A DNA stretch of 64,000 nt from Geomonas propionica (GTDB taxonomy: Bacteria; Desulfobacterota; Desulfuromonadia; Geobacterales; Geobacteraceae), in assembly GCF_016458235.1 (NCBI RefSeq), contig NZ_JAEMHK010000019.1, forward strand, positions 43,849 to 107,848. Direction: 5' to 3'. Position numbers and translations under genes: made by a program. Of this stretch, positions 35,926-44,119 are shown one piece after another (position 1 is the stretch's first letter; each line of letters starts with the position of its first letter). The notes beneath the pieces were generated by a model. That model was not told where the DNA came from. It did no database searches and saw only the letters and a list, made by a program, of their open reading frames with translations.

Positions 35926-37449
35926 TCAGGGGATCGGCGCGAAGGTGTGCGGGTGCGACTGCAAGGCATCCTCGCCGCGCTGCATCCCCTTCACGCTCCT
36001 GACCAGCGCCTGCACCTCGGGCGGCATCTGCTTCCCGTCTTTCATCATCGCCCGCATCTGGCCGGCAAGGTACGAGTTGTTGATCAGGATGTCGAACACT
36101 GCCAGCATGAACTCCTGCTTCCAGGGGGAGAGCTCCCGCAAATTCTGGAACTTGTGCATGAAGAACTTCTGGCTGGCGCGGCCCAACTCGCGCTCCAGCT
36201 CCTCCAGCGTCATGTTTTTCGGCTTGATCACCGGTTCGACCAGGTTGTACTTGCGGTAGTCGGTGGTCGCCACGTATTGCTCCAGCTCCGGGTAGAGCTC
36301 GGCGTAGGGCCAGGGCGCGATGGCGAGGAAGAAGGCCATGTCCGGGTTGTAGTGCTTGGCGAGTTCGATGGTCTTGGCGATGCTCTCCGGCGTGTCATCC
36401 GGCATCCCCAGCACGAACGAGGTCTCCGAGACGATGTCCGCGTTGTTGATGATGTCGATGGCCGCCTTGGACTGCTCCACCTTGGTGTTCTTGTTGAACA
36501 GGTCCAGGGTCTCCTGGTCTCCCGCCTCGACGCCCACGTAGATGTGCTCCACGCCGGCCTCGCGGTATTTGTCCATGATGTCCGCGTCGCGCAGGATGTC
36601 GTCCACGCGGGTCTCCATGAGGAGCTTGACGCCGACCTTCCTTTCGATCATCAGGTCGAGGATGCGCACCCAGCGCTCGCGGTCGAAGGTGGGGATTTCG
36701 TCGGAGAGCATGGCGACTTCGACGCCGTAGCTGTCGCGCAGAAGTTCCAGCTCCGCAACGAAGTTCTCGGCGCTTCTGGCGCGCCAGGAGCGCTCCCAGA
36801 AGAGCTGCTGCGAACAAAACGAGCACTTCTCCATGCAGCCGCGCGAGGAGGAGACGATGGCGAGCCGGGCGTTGTTCTTGGCCCGGTAGCGGTAGATGGG
36901 CCACTCGACCAGGTCCCAGGCCATCGGAAGCGCATCGAGGTCGGCGATGGGGGCGGCCTTCGGCGTCACCACCACGGCGCCGTCGCGCCAGAAGGAGAGC
37001 CCGGGCACGGTGGCGGGATCGCCGCCGGCGTTCAGGCAGTCCAGCAGCTTCACCAGCGTCACCTCGCCCTCGCCGCGCACCACGAAATCGACCGTGTCGT
37101 GCTCGGCCTGCAGGATCTCGTCGTAGCAGAAGGTGGCGTGTACGTTGCCGTGCACGGTGACCACCTGCGGATTGATCTTCTTGGCGAGCGCGGTCAGCTC
37201 CAGCGCGTGGGCGATGGAAGCAGTGAAAGAAGTGGTCGCCACCACGTCCGGCGCGAAGGCGCGCAGGCGCTCCTCGATCTCCGGCCACTTGTGCCAAAGG
37301 CTCATGGCGTCGTAGTAGTCGACCTCGTACCCGGCGGCGCGCAGCGATCCGGCGATGTAGACGAAGCCGACGTTGAGCCAGGTCCCCGCTGATTCGACCA
37401 CACCCGAGTGGTACGGCGGCGTGACTAAGGCTACCCTCTTTATACTCAT
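35926..37449 (-). CDS. B12-binding domain radical SAM protein
   Basis: A 507-residue protein. The first 140 residues form the cobalamin-binding Rossmann-like domain (ALVTPPYHSGVVE, later TSFTASIAHALELT and VHGNV). The radical SAM cluster motif is C205-x3-C209-x2-C212 (RGCMEKCSFC), followed by the TIM-barrel segments VEVAMLSDEIPTFD and VGVEAGDQETLDL. Class B radical SAM enzymes methylate or rearrange unactivated carbons. A 115-residue C-terminal tail has no recognised motif. It faces a LuxE-like gene across a divergent promoter region. The substrate is unknown. Confidence 0.85.
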   Translation of the reverse strand: MSIKRVALVTPPYHSGVVESAGTWLNVGFVYIAGSLRAAGYEVDYYDAMSLWHKWPEIEERLRAFAPDVVATTSFTASIAHALELTALAKKINPQVVTVHGNVHATFCYDEILQAEHDTVDFVVRGEGEVTLVKLLDCLNAGGDPATVPGLSFWRDGAVVVTPKAAPIADLDALPMAWDLVEWPIYRYRAKNNARLAIVSSSRGCMEKCSFCSQQLFWERSWRARSAENFVAELELLRDSYGVEVAMLSDEIPTFDRERWVRILDLMIERKVGVKLLMETRVDDILRDADIMDKYREAGVEHIYVGVEAGDQETLDLFNKNTKVEQSKAAIDIINNADIVSETSFVLGMPDDTPESIAKTIELAKHYNPDMAFFLAIAPWPYAELYPELEQYVATTDYRKYNLVEPVIKPKNMTLEELERELGRASQKFFMHKFQNLRELSPWKQEFMLAVFDILINNSYLAGQMRAMMKDGKQMPPEVQALVRSVKGMQRGEDALQSHPHTFAPIP

Positions 37450-37701
37450 AACACGTCCCTTGCTTTATGTGAAAACTGTAATAGAGAGACAGATACTACT
37501 TATAGTTTGTTCCAATATGCCACATGATACTCAAAAATCAAAACGGAAAACACCATACTGCCATCCTTTAATTTATCCGTTGCTGAATTGAAACCTGCAC
37601 CAACTAAATAATTCAAAAAGAAAGATGTAAGTGCTCAAATCACGTGCATCATGCCCAAAGAAAATGCAAAAACTGCTTAACTAAAGGGCACAATTATAGT
37701 C
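37450..37701. other. AT-rich divergent intergenic region
   Basis: The gap between the divergent radical SAM and LuxE-like genes is clearly more AT-rich than the surrounding DNA and contains no open frame of note. It must hold the promoter of the radical SAM gene on the minus strand, but no convincing -35/-10 pair was found there. Confidence 0.6.
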
Positions 37702-37730
37702 TTGACGGCTATTCAACCAGTCGTTAGTAT
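37702..37730 (+). promoter_or_regulatory. Sigma-70-type promoter of the LuxE-like gene
   Basis: TTGACG (37702-37707) and TAGTAT (37725-37730) are separated by 17 bp. Transcription would start about 30 bases before the AAGGAG ribosome-binding site at 37757-37762. Confidence 0.65.
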
Positions 37731-37767
37731 AGTAAATATTGCCACAGTTTTGTTTTAAGGAGCTTTC

Positions 37768-39249
37768 ATGTCCGAAACACAGAGTCTGAGCCACCGCCTC
37801 ACCGATGAGATAGTTGCCATCATCGAGAAAGGGGTGGACGCCGAACTGAGCGAAGAGACCTTTAACGACTACTGCATGCAGCTCTTCGACCTGCAGTACA
37901 AGAGCAACACCATTTTTCGCGAATTCTGTGACCTGAAGAAGGTGCGCCCGGGCGACATCAGCCGCTGGCAGGACGTCCCCATGGTCTACAACGACGTATT
38001 CAAGACCCACCTGGTGGCCTCGTTTCCGCTGGAGCAGTCGGTGATGGCCTGCCTGACCGGCGGCACCACGAGCCTGACCCAGCGCGGCCGCATCTTCCGC
38101 GACGAGGACGGCAAGCGGCTGGTCTTCGGCGCCAACAAGATGATGACTGGCTCCTTCCTGTTCCCGGACTTCGAGGAGGGGAAGCGCTGCCGCATCCTGA
38201 TCCTCGCCCCCAGCCCTGAGATGGCCCCCTCCATGGGGATGGCCATCGGCATGGACCAGACCCGCCAGGCCTTCGGCACGCCGGACAGCATGTTCCTGCT
38301 TGGCAAGACCGGCATCGACGTAAAGAACCTTTTGAAGGCGCTGCGCGAATCCGAGGCGAGCGGCGTGCCGGTTGCGCTTATCGGTGCCACCGCAGCCTAC
38401 GTCTACTTCTTCCAGGCCTGCCGCAGAAAGAAGATCACCTTCAAGCTCCCCGCCGGCAGCCGCGTCTGTGACGGCGGCGGTTATCGCGGCCGCTTCGGCG
38501 TGGTCACCCGCGACGACTACTACAGCATGGTCGAGGAGATCCTCAGCGTGCCGCGTCACTTCTGCGTTAACGTCCTGGGCGAGGCGGAGACCGCCACCAA
38601 CCTCTTCGACGACGCGCTGCGCCGCCACATCAAGGGACTTCCCGAGAAGAAGCTGGCCCGCCCGGTGCCGCCGTGGTCCCGCGTGCTGGCCATGAACATC
38701 GACGACCTCTCCCCGCTTCCCGACGGCGAGGTGGGGCTTCTGGCCCACTGGGACCTGGCCAACGTCCCGACCGTCTTGGCCGTCATCACCGACAACCTGG
38801 GCTATACCACCGACAACGGCAGGAGCTGCGAGATGGTCGGCCGCGCCAAGATCGAGAACGGCAAGGTTTCGCCGCTTCCCGACGAGGAGCGCACCATGGG
38901 TCCGATGGGCGACTCCGCCATCTTCCGCATGCTGGAGACCTATACCAACTTCTCCATCGACCTGAAGATGCGTCTCGCCAAGGACCCGAAGGTGGCCCCG
39001 AGCGTGCGCGAGGAGATCGAGGCACGCCCCGGTTCCGTCGCCTCCTGCCCGCAGGTGGTGGACGAGATCCTGGTATCGCAGGCCGACCAGGAGGCCGCTG
39101 AGCAGCGTGACCGCGCCCTGGGCGCCTTCCGGGACCAGACCGACCGCCCCATGGACTGGTACGCCGCCGAGGCGGAGCGGCAGAAGCTCGTGGATCATCC
39201 CGCCGGGTTGAAGTCGGAAAAGCCGGCAACGGAGCAGAAGACGAAGTAG
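37768..39249 (+). CDS. LuxE-like acyl-protein synthetase family enzyme
   Basis: A 493-residue adenylate-forming enzyme. VPMVYNDVFKTHLVASFP near residue 70 and the glycine/threonine loop LTGGTTSLT at residues 97-104 match LuxE-type acyl-protein synthetases and related F390 synthetases, which activate carboxylates with ATP. Later segments VCDGGGYRGRFG and NVLGEAET resemble the A5-type loop region. The start is fixed by AAGGAG upstream. Fatty-acid activation is the family-based guess. No luxC or luxD homologue is nearby, and the neighbours are radical SAM enzymes. Confidence 0.78.
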   Translation: MSETQSLSHRLTDEIVAIIEKGVDAELSEETFNDYCMQLFDLQYKSNTIFREFCDLKKVRPGDISRWQDVPMVYNDVFKTHLVASFPLEQSVMACLTGGTTSLTQRGRIFRDEDGKRLVFGANKMMTGSFLFPDFEEGKRCRILILAPSPEMAPSMGMAIGMDQTRQAFGTPDSMFLLGKTGIDVKNLLKALRESEASGVPVALIGATAAYVYFFQACRRKKITFKLPAGSRVCDGGGYRGRFGVVTRDDYYSMVEEILSVPRHFCVNVLGEAETATNLFDDALRRHIKGLPEKKLARPVPPWSRVLAMNIDDLSPLPDGEVGLLAHWDLANVPTVLAVITDNLGYTTDNGRSCEMVGRAKIENGKVSPLPDEERTMGPMGDSAIFRMLETYTNFSIDLKMRLAKDPKVAPSVREEIEARPGSVASCPQVVDEILVSQADQEAAEQRDRALGAFRDQTDRPMDWYAAEAERQKLVDHPAGLKSEKPATEQKTK

Positions 39250-39275
39250 CGGTTACTTTTCAAGAGAGCAACATG

Positions 39276-39317
39276 AGCCCCCGCCGGCACCCAAAGGTGC
39301 CGCGGGGGCTTTTTTTA
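39276..39317 (+). terminator. Rho-independent terminator after the LuxE-like gene
   Basis: agcccccgc.ggcacc / ggtgcc.cgggggct with a caaa loop is followed by seven thymines. It lies 27 bases after the stop codon. Confidence 0.93.
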
Positions 39318-39369
39318 TGATCAGTGTCCGGAGATGCCGCCCACCTGAAATCTTTCCTCGAAGTGCTGC

Positions 39370-39420
39370 ACGCGAACCGGAGTCCCCCCCTTTGCAAAAG
39401 GGGGGACAGGGGGGATTTGC
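39370..39420. repeat. Intergenic hairpin repeat, copy 1
   Basis: A hairpin of gtcccccccttt / aaaaggggggac (39382-39407) is flanked by gcgaaccgg on the left and ggggggatttgc on the right. Two more copies follow at 39511-39560 and 39621-39683. Confidence 0.72.
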
Positions 39421-39510
39421 TTCTTGCGAATCAACCCCTTCCCCGCTCCATCACCTACTGGTGCAGCTTGGGAGTCCCCCCGTCAAACTGCCGACGGCGT
39501 CACTACCTGA

Positions 39511-39560
39511 AAGGCAAATCCTCTCTGTCTCCCCTTCGCAAAAGGGGAGGACGTGGGGGC
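39511..39560. repeat. Intergenic hairpin repeat, copy 2 (inverted)
   Basis: The same element in opposite orientation: aaggcaaatcc flank, then ctccccttcg / aaaaggggag (39529-39549). It is somewhat shortened and diverged. Confidence 0.62.
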
Positions 39561-39620
39561 TCGTCCTGCGCTTCGTGAAAAGCGACGACTGTTCCGCCAA
39601 TTTCTGATGAACCGTTGCTG

Positions 39621-39683
39621 CGCGCGAACCGGCGCCCCCCCCTTTGCAAAAGGGGGGACAGGAGGGACAGGGGGGATTTGCCC
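39621..39683. repeat. Intergenic hairpin repeat, copy 3
   Basis: cgcgcgaaccggc followed by cccccccttt / aaaagggggg (39635-39658) and a duplicated gggacagg segment before ggggggatttgcc. The three copies fill the 455-bp space between the convergent LuxE-like and radical SAM genes, which otherwise holds only the terminator at 39276-39317. Confidence 0.72.
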
Positions 39684-39704
39684 TCCCCTTCCCTTCCCGC
39701 CTTC

Positions 39705-41039
39705 CTACCTCTCCCTTTTCGCCCGCACCGTTTCCCGGTTCGCCTTCCACTGCTCGAAGGCGATCTTGACGCCCTTTCTGACCGGCAGCTGCGACATGAG
39801 CGACAGGATGTGCGCGTAGGGGAAGCCGGCCATGGGGACCTTCATCATGTGCCGGAGCACGCGGGGGAGACTCAACTGCTCCAGGAGACTGATGTAGAAA
39901 TGCTCTTCCCTGAGCTCCGGGGTCATCATCGGATCGGGATGGTCGAAGAGCGCGTAGGAGCCGTTGTAGTACTCCCACCCGAGATCCTTGTAGATGTACG
40001 GCTCGTACTCCCGGGAGAGCACCGTGCCCGGATACGGAACGACCAGCGACGGGTGCATGGAAACACCCAACCGGTCCGCCACCTCGATGGCGCGCTTGAA
40101 GTCGTCGAAGGTGTCCTCGCGCGAGCCGAGCATATAGAAGAGCGAGACGTCGATGCCGTGATCCTTGAGCGTTTTCACCGCGCGCTCCCGGTCCACACCG
40201 ATCTTGCCGTTGGCCTTGTACGCCTTGAGGCTGTGCTCGGAGATGGCGTCCCACCCGACCCATACCGACAAGAGGCCACTCTCGCGCGCGGCGTCCAGCA
40301 TGCGGGACCCCTCCGGCGCCAGCACGGGACCGAGACTGCCGAAGGCCATGTACTTCTTGGGGCTCCCCTTCAAGGCCGTGAAGAGTTCGATGGCGCGCTT
40401 GGTCTCGCTACTCCACCAGATGTTCTCGTCGCCGATCTCGTACATCTTCTCGGGAATCGCGGCCACGTCACGCACCACGTCCTCGATGGGGCGGAAGCGG
40501 ATCTTGGCGCCGAAGAAGGGTTTCACCGAACAGAAGGTGCAGTTGAAGGGGCAGCCGCGCGAGGTGTTGACGATGCGGAACTGATGGTTGTTCTTGAGCA
40601 TCCCGTAGAGCGGCGTCGGCATGCCGGTGAGCTCCAGTTGCTCGCCCTTGTAGAAGGACTGCAGCGTCCCGGCCCGGAAGTCCTTGAGGACCTGCGGCCA
40701 GCAGCTCTCGGCCTCGCCGATGACCACGGCGTCGCCGTGAGTCTTGGCTTCTTCCGGCATGGCCGAGGCGTGCATGCCGCCGAAGACGACCTTGATGCCA
40801 CGCGCCCGCAGGGAGTCCGCGATGTTGTAGCCCGAGACCGCGGTCGGGGTCAGGATGCTGATGGCGGCCAGGTCGCACTCGACGCTCTTGTAAGCCTCGG
40901 GTGTGGCGCTGCCGCTGATCAACTGGATCTCGATGGAAGGGTCCGCCTGGCGGGTCAGCGCCGCCAGGTATTCCAGAATGGGAGGTGCGACCGGTGTCCA
41001 GCCGAAGGGAAGCGGCGGAAAGATGATGCAAAGTTTCAT
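39705..41039 (-). CDS. B12-binding domain radical SAM protein
   Basis: A 444-residue protein. The N-terminal cobalamin-binding domain shows IISILTPTAVSGYN-like AISILTPTAVSG and VVFGGMHASAMP; the radical SAM motif is C163-x3-C167-x2-C170 (RGCPFNCTFC). It continues with SVKPFFGAKIRFR and IGDENIWWSS, the usual barrel elements. It is shorter than the protein at 35926 and only distantly similar. It is convergent to the LuxE-like gene. The substrate is unknown. Confidence 0.83.
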   Translation of the reverse strand: MKLCIIFPPLPFGWTPVAPPILEYLAALTRQADPSIEIQLISGSATPEAYKSVECDLAAISILTPTAVSGYNIADSLRARGIKVVFGGMHASAMPEEAKTHGDAVVIGEAESCWPQVLKDFRAGTLQSFYKGEQLELTGMPTPLYGMLKNNHQFRIVNTSRGCPFNCTFCSVKPFFGAKIRFRPIEDVVRDVAAIPEKMYEIGDENIWWSSETKRAIELFTALKGSPKKYMAFGSLGPVLAPEGSRMLDAARESGLLSVWVGWDAISEHSLKAYKANGKIGVDRERAVKTLKDHGIDVSLFYMLGSREDTFDDFKRAIEVADRLGVSMHPSLVVPYPGTVLSREYEPYIYKDLGWEYYNGSYALFDHPDPMMTPELREEHFYISLLEQLSLPRVLRHMMKVPMAGFPYAHILSLMSQLPVRKGVKIAFEQWKANRETVRAKRER

Positions 41040-41073
41040 GTAGTGACTACCTTACTGCGTTGCCCCGCCGGGA

Positions 41074-41586
41074 TTACAGGTCGAGCTTCTTGTTGGCGTA
41101 GATGGCGTCCACCACACCCTTGATGTCGGGGATGGGGTACGCCGTGGTTTTGCCGTCCTTGGTCTGCACGGTCTTGGACGCCATGACGATGCCGTATTCG
41201 CCGCTGGGGTAGATGACGAACTTCAACACCAATCCCTTCTCGGCGATACCGGCCCGGCGCCCCTTGAAATCAAACCACCCGGTCGGGCTGGAGCCGCGGA
41301 AGTCGACGTAGAAGTTCCCCGCCGCCCCACGCGTCTCGTACCACTGCTTCTGCTTGAAGTAACCGTACTTTCCGAAGGCCTCGCCGATCTTGACCTTGGG
41401 GTACCCCGGCAGGGTCGCGTCCTTGATGACGTCGGCCATCGGCCTGGCGGGTCCGAGGCCGGCAGTGCCGTCACCGTGGGGACTGATCATGGAGGCACGG
41501 TTCATCATCAGCTCAGGGGACGGCGATGCATAGGCGCTGGCGAACGAAAACAAGATTAATAGAACAACGGCGAACAAGGTGCGCAT
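41074..41586 (-). CDS. Secreted protein of unknown function linked to CcsA-like gene
   Basis: 170 residues from ATG 41586 (MRTLFAVVLLILFSF), with a signal peptide ending near AYA-SP; the longer frame to 41796 is rejected. The mature part has no cysteine, so it carries no heme, and no recognised domain. Segments include PHGDGTAGLGPARPMADV and GYFKQKQWYETRGAAGNFYVDFRG. It follows the CcsA-like gene by 29 bp, so it may be a periplasmic helper in cytochrome maturation, but this is only context. Confidence 0.72.
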   Translation of the reverse strand: MRTLFAVVLLILFSFASAYASPSPELMMNRASMISPHGDGTAGLGPARPMADVIKDATLPGYPKVKIGEAFGKYGYFKQKQWYETRGAAGNFYVDFRGSSPTGWFDFKGRRAGIAEKGLVLKFVIYPSGEYGIVMASKTVQTKDGKTTAYPIPDIKGVVDAIYANKKLDL

Positions 41587-41615
41587 ACGATTTGAATCTC
41601 CTACGAAAACTGAAA

Positions 41616-42446
41616 TCAGTGCTGGATCCGGAAACCGGCGTGGAAGGTTTCGACGCCGAAGGGAATGCCCCAGTAGCTTACGATCATCACCACCACCGCG
41701 ATCAAGGAGTACCAGGCGAGCCTGGTGCCGCGCCAGCCGAAGGTGACCCGCAGGTGCAGGTAGATGCCGTAGATGAGCCAGGAAATGAGCGACCATACTT
41801 CGACCGGGTCCCAGTTCCAGTAGTTGCCCTTGACGGTGTTGGACCAGTAGGCGCCCGAGATGATCATGAGGCCGTACATAATGAACCCGCCCGCCACGAA
41901 ACGGTAGGACAGGGTGTCGAGAGTGCCAAGCTCGGGCAATTTCACCGCCAGTCCCGCATCGTTTCTCTCCTTGTACAGGTAGAGAAAGCCCATGCCGGAA
42001 GCGAGCAGCACCGAGGCGAAACCGATGGTGGCGCCGGTGATGTGCACCCAGATCCAGCCGCTTTGCAGCGCGGGAGCGATGGTGGCTGCGACTTCCTTCA
42101 GGAGCGTCCCAGCCCAGCCCAAAAGGACGAAGGCGACCGGCATGACCAGCACGCCCAGGGGGAGCACCTTCTTAAGGGTGAACTCCGAGATCAGGAAGAT
42201 CAGCACCGTCATGAAGACGCCCAAGCTCAGCGACTCCGAAATGGAGATGAACGGCGTCACGCCGGCCCCGGATGCCGACCAGCGCATGGCGATGGCGACG
42301 ACGTGGGGGAAGAAGCCGGCGAGGGCGCTGAAGAGACCGGCCCGGAACAGCTTGTCGTAGTTCGCGATAAACCCGAAGATGTAACAGAATGTGCTCAAGC
42401 CATACAGCCCTACGGCGGTCCAGAAAAACAAGAGTTCGGCCTTCAT
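41616..42446 (-). CDS. CcsA/CcmC-family heme-handling membrane protein (second copy)
   Basis: About 276 residues from ATG 42446, with GGAGGTGA just upstream; the extension to 42500 is not used. The WWD loop at residues 200-218 (GNYWNWDPVEVW) and histidines H135, H231 and H269 match the heme-exporting half of a System II synthetase. It is not a close copy of CcsB at 19327, and its partner is probably the ResB-like protein at 45381. A promoter candidate lies upstream. It could serve the giant cytochromes specifically. Confidence 0.85.
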   Translation of the reverse strand: MKAELLFFWTAVGLYGLSTFCYIFGFIANYDKLFRAGLFSALAGFFPHVVAIAMRWSASGAGVTPFISISESLSLGVFMTVLIFLISEFTLKKVLPLGVLVMPVAFVLLGWAGTLLKEVAATIAPALQSGWIWVHITGATIGFASVLLASGMGFLYLYKERNDAGLAVKLPELGTLDTLSYRFVAGGFIMYGLMIISGAYWSNTVKGNYWNWDPVEVWSLISWLIYGIYLHLRVTFGWRGTRLAWYSLIAVVVMIVSYWGIPFGVETFHAGFRIQH

Positions 42447-42506
42447 CCATTCACCTCCAGAAATTGGCATTGGCAGGCGGCTCTCACCACCCCGCTGCAA
42501 CGCTCA

Positions 42507-42536
42507 ATTAAAACATGGGCTCTCTGCTTGTGTCAA
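42507..42536 (-). promoter_or_regulatory. Sigma-70-type promoter of the second CcsA-like gene
   Basis: On the minus strand TTGACA (42536-42531) and TTTAAT (42512-42507) are separated by 18 bp, about 60 bases before the ATG. The match is good at both boxes. Confidence 0.65.
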
Positions 42537-42658
42537 ATCTAATAACGCGGAGTCTCCAAGATTTCCGAGTACTTCCGCAACATCAGGATTTTTTTAGCCG
42601 CTGCAAAGACAGTTAGAATAAAAAGCTCGAACAATCTCGCCCAGCGACACTCTTCGCC

Positions 42659-42687
42659 TTGACGAAAACTTCCTCATCATTCATATT
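42659..42687 (+). promoter_or_regulatory. Sigma-70-type promoter of the glycosylation block
   Basis: TTGACG (42659-42664) and CATATT (42682-42687), 17 bp apart, precede the GT2 gene by about 65 bases. A second TTGACA overlaps the -10 box. Confidence 0.55.
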
Positions 42688-42752
42688 GACACATCAGCGC
42701 ATTAGGCACCATTGACAGTGTTGCAGCAACTGCATCATTCCGGATCTTACCG

Positions 42753-43493
42753 ATGAACCAGACCCAAACTTTGCAGCCAGTGTCGTCCGGCAACGGCGCA
42801 GCACCCGCCCCGACGTTGTCCATTATCGTCCCCGTCTACAACGAAGCGGCCTATATCGCCAAGGTACTCGAACAGGTCAAGCGCTCCGGATACCCGTGCC
42901 AGATCCTGGTCGTCGACGACGGCTCCACCGATGGAACCGACGCGGTACTCGCCGGCATCGACGGCATCACCCTGCTGAGGCACGATAAAAACCGCGGCAA
43001 GGGAGCCGCCCTTCGCACCGCCCGGCCCCATGTCCGGGGCGACGTGGTGCTGATCCAGGATGCCGACCTCGAATACGACCCGCGCGATTACGGCAATCTG
43101 CTGCAACCGATACTGGAAGGCAAAGCCGACGTGGTCTACGGCTCCCGCTTCGCCGGTTCGGGGCCGCACCGCGTCCTCTTTTTCTGGCACATGCTCGGCA
43201 ACTCGCTGCTTACCTTTTTTTCCAACATGCTCACCAACCTGAACCTGACCGATATGGAAACCGGCTACAAGGCCTTCACCGCCGAGGTGGCGCAAAGGCT
43301 GGTCCTTAAAGAGAACCGGTTCGGCTTCGAGCCCGAGTTCACCGCGCGCGTGGCGCGCATGGATCTGCGCATTTACGAGGTCGGTATTTCGTATGCCGGC
43401 AGGAAGTACGCCCAGGGCAAAAAGGTGAATTGGAAGGACGGCGTTTCGGCGCTACGCTGCATCATCAAATACAACCTGTTGGACCGGATCTGA
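42753..43493 (+). CDS. DPM1-like GT2 glycosyltransferase
   Basis: A 246-residue soluble GT2 enzyme. LSIIVPVYNEAAYIAKVLEQ, VVDDGSTDGTDAV and the metal site LIQDADLEYDPRD are followed by VYGSRF and a hydrophobic central segment, the layout of dolichol- or polyprenyl-phosphate mannose synthases lacking C-terminal helices. It would load a sugar onto a polyprenyl phosphate. It is first in a plus-strand block with a GT-C enzyme that could use that donor, a combination known from protein mannosylation. Confidence 0.85.
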   Translation: MNQTQTLQPVSSGNGAAPAPTLSIIVPVYNEAAYIAKVLEQVKRSGYPCQILVVDDGSTDGTDAVLAGIDGITLLRHDKNRGKGAALRTARPHVRGDVVLIQDADLEYDPRDYGNLLQPILEGKADVVYGSRFAGSGPHRVLFFWHMLGNSLLTFFSNMLTNLNLTDMETGYKAFTAEVAQRLVLKENRFGFEPEFTARVARMDLRIYEVGISYAGRKYAQGKKVNWKDGVSALRCIIKYNLLDRI

Positions 43494-43537
43494 CTACCTG
43501 ACTATGGGAACCTGAAACGGCTCCCGGGATTGCAACC

Positions 43538-44119
43538 ATGTACCGACACAAGACCGCCTGCTCTCTGGCAGCTACAGCCTTCCTCGCCACTGTCGTTGCC
43601 GCCGTAGTCCATCACGGCACCGTCAACAGGAGCTTCGCGCCCGGCAAAGAAACCGTCTCCGTGGCTGCTCCCGAACAGGCCTATGACGTGTGGCGCCAAA
43701 AACAGGTCAAGGGCCGCACCCTGGTTCTTTTCGACCGCTACCCGCACATGCGGGGACGCTTCAACTACCAGGGGGAGCCTCAACTTCAGACGTCTAACCT
43801 GGTAGAGTTCTCCATCTTCAAGAACGTCATCCGCAAGATCTACTTCATCGTTCCCGATGACGCATGGGAAGATTTCCTGCATGAGAAGACGACCAAACAG
43901 GTAAAGCCAATCCCCGGGCTCACTAGGGGGATCTCCCTGTACAACTTGAACGGCCTACCGATGGTCGCCACCACCCCGTCCTCGCTACCGCATATCCCGG
44001 AGCAGGTGCTGGTCTATATCAACGCGGGCGTGTTCGATGCCCGCCAGGCACAGGAACTGCTGACCCGAAAAGCGATCGACAGCGACATCACCGTGATTTT
44101 CCAGGGCAACCGCAAATGA
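43538..44119 (+). CDS. Signal-anchored periplasmic protein, function unknown
   Basis: A 193-residue protein with an N-terminal hydrophobic segment at about residues 8-25 (SLAATAFLATVVAAVV) and a soluble remainder. No family is recognised. It contains short aromatic strands such as TLVLFDRYPHMRGRF and a KIYFIVPDDAWEDFL block. Its stop overlaps the GT-C start (ATGA at 44116-44119), so it is probably a partner of that enzyme. Confidence 0.68.
   Translation: MYRHKTACSLAATAFLATVVAAVVHHGTVNRSFAPGKETVSVAAPEQAYDVWRQKQVKGRTLVLFDRYPHMRGRFNYQGEPQLQTSNLVEFSIFKNVIRKIYFIVPDDAWEDFLHEKTTKQVKPIPGLTRGISLYNLNGLPMVATTPSSLPHIPEQVLVYINAGVFDARQAQELLTRKAIDSDITVIFQGNRK

Noticed and set aside
37450..37767. Small genes or an RNA in the AT-rich divergent gap
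   Set aside because: Open frames there are short, lack ribosome-binding sites, and no tRNA or riboswitch pattern was found.
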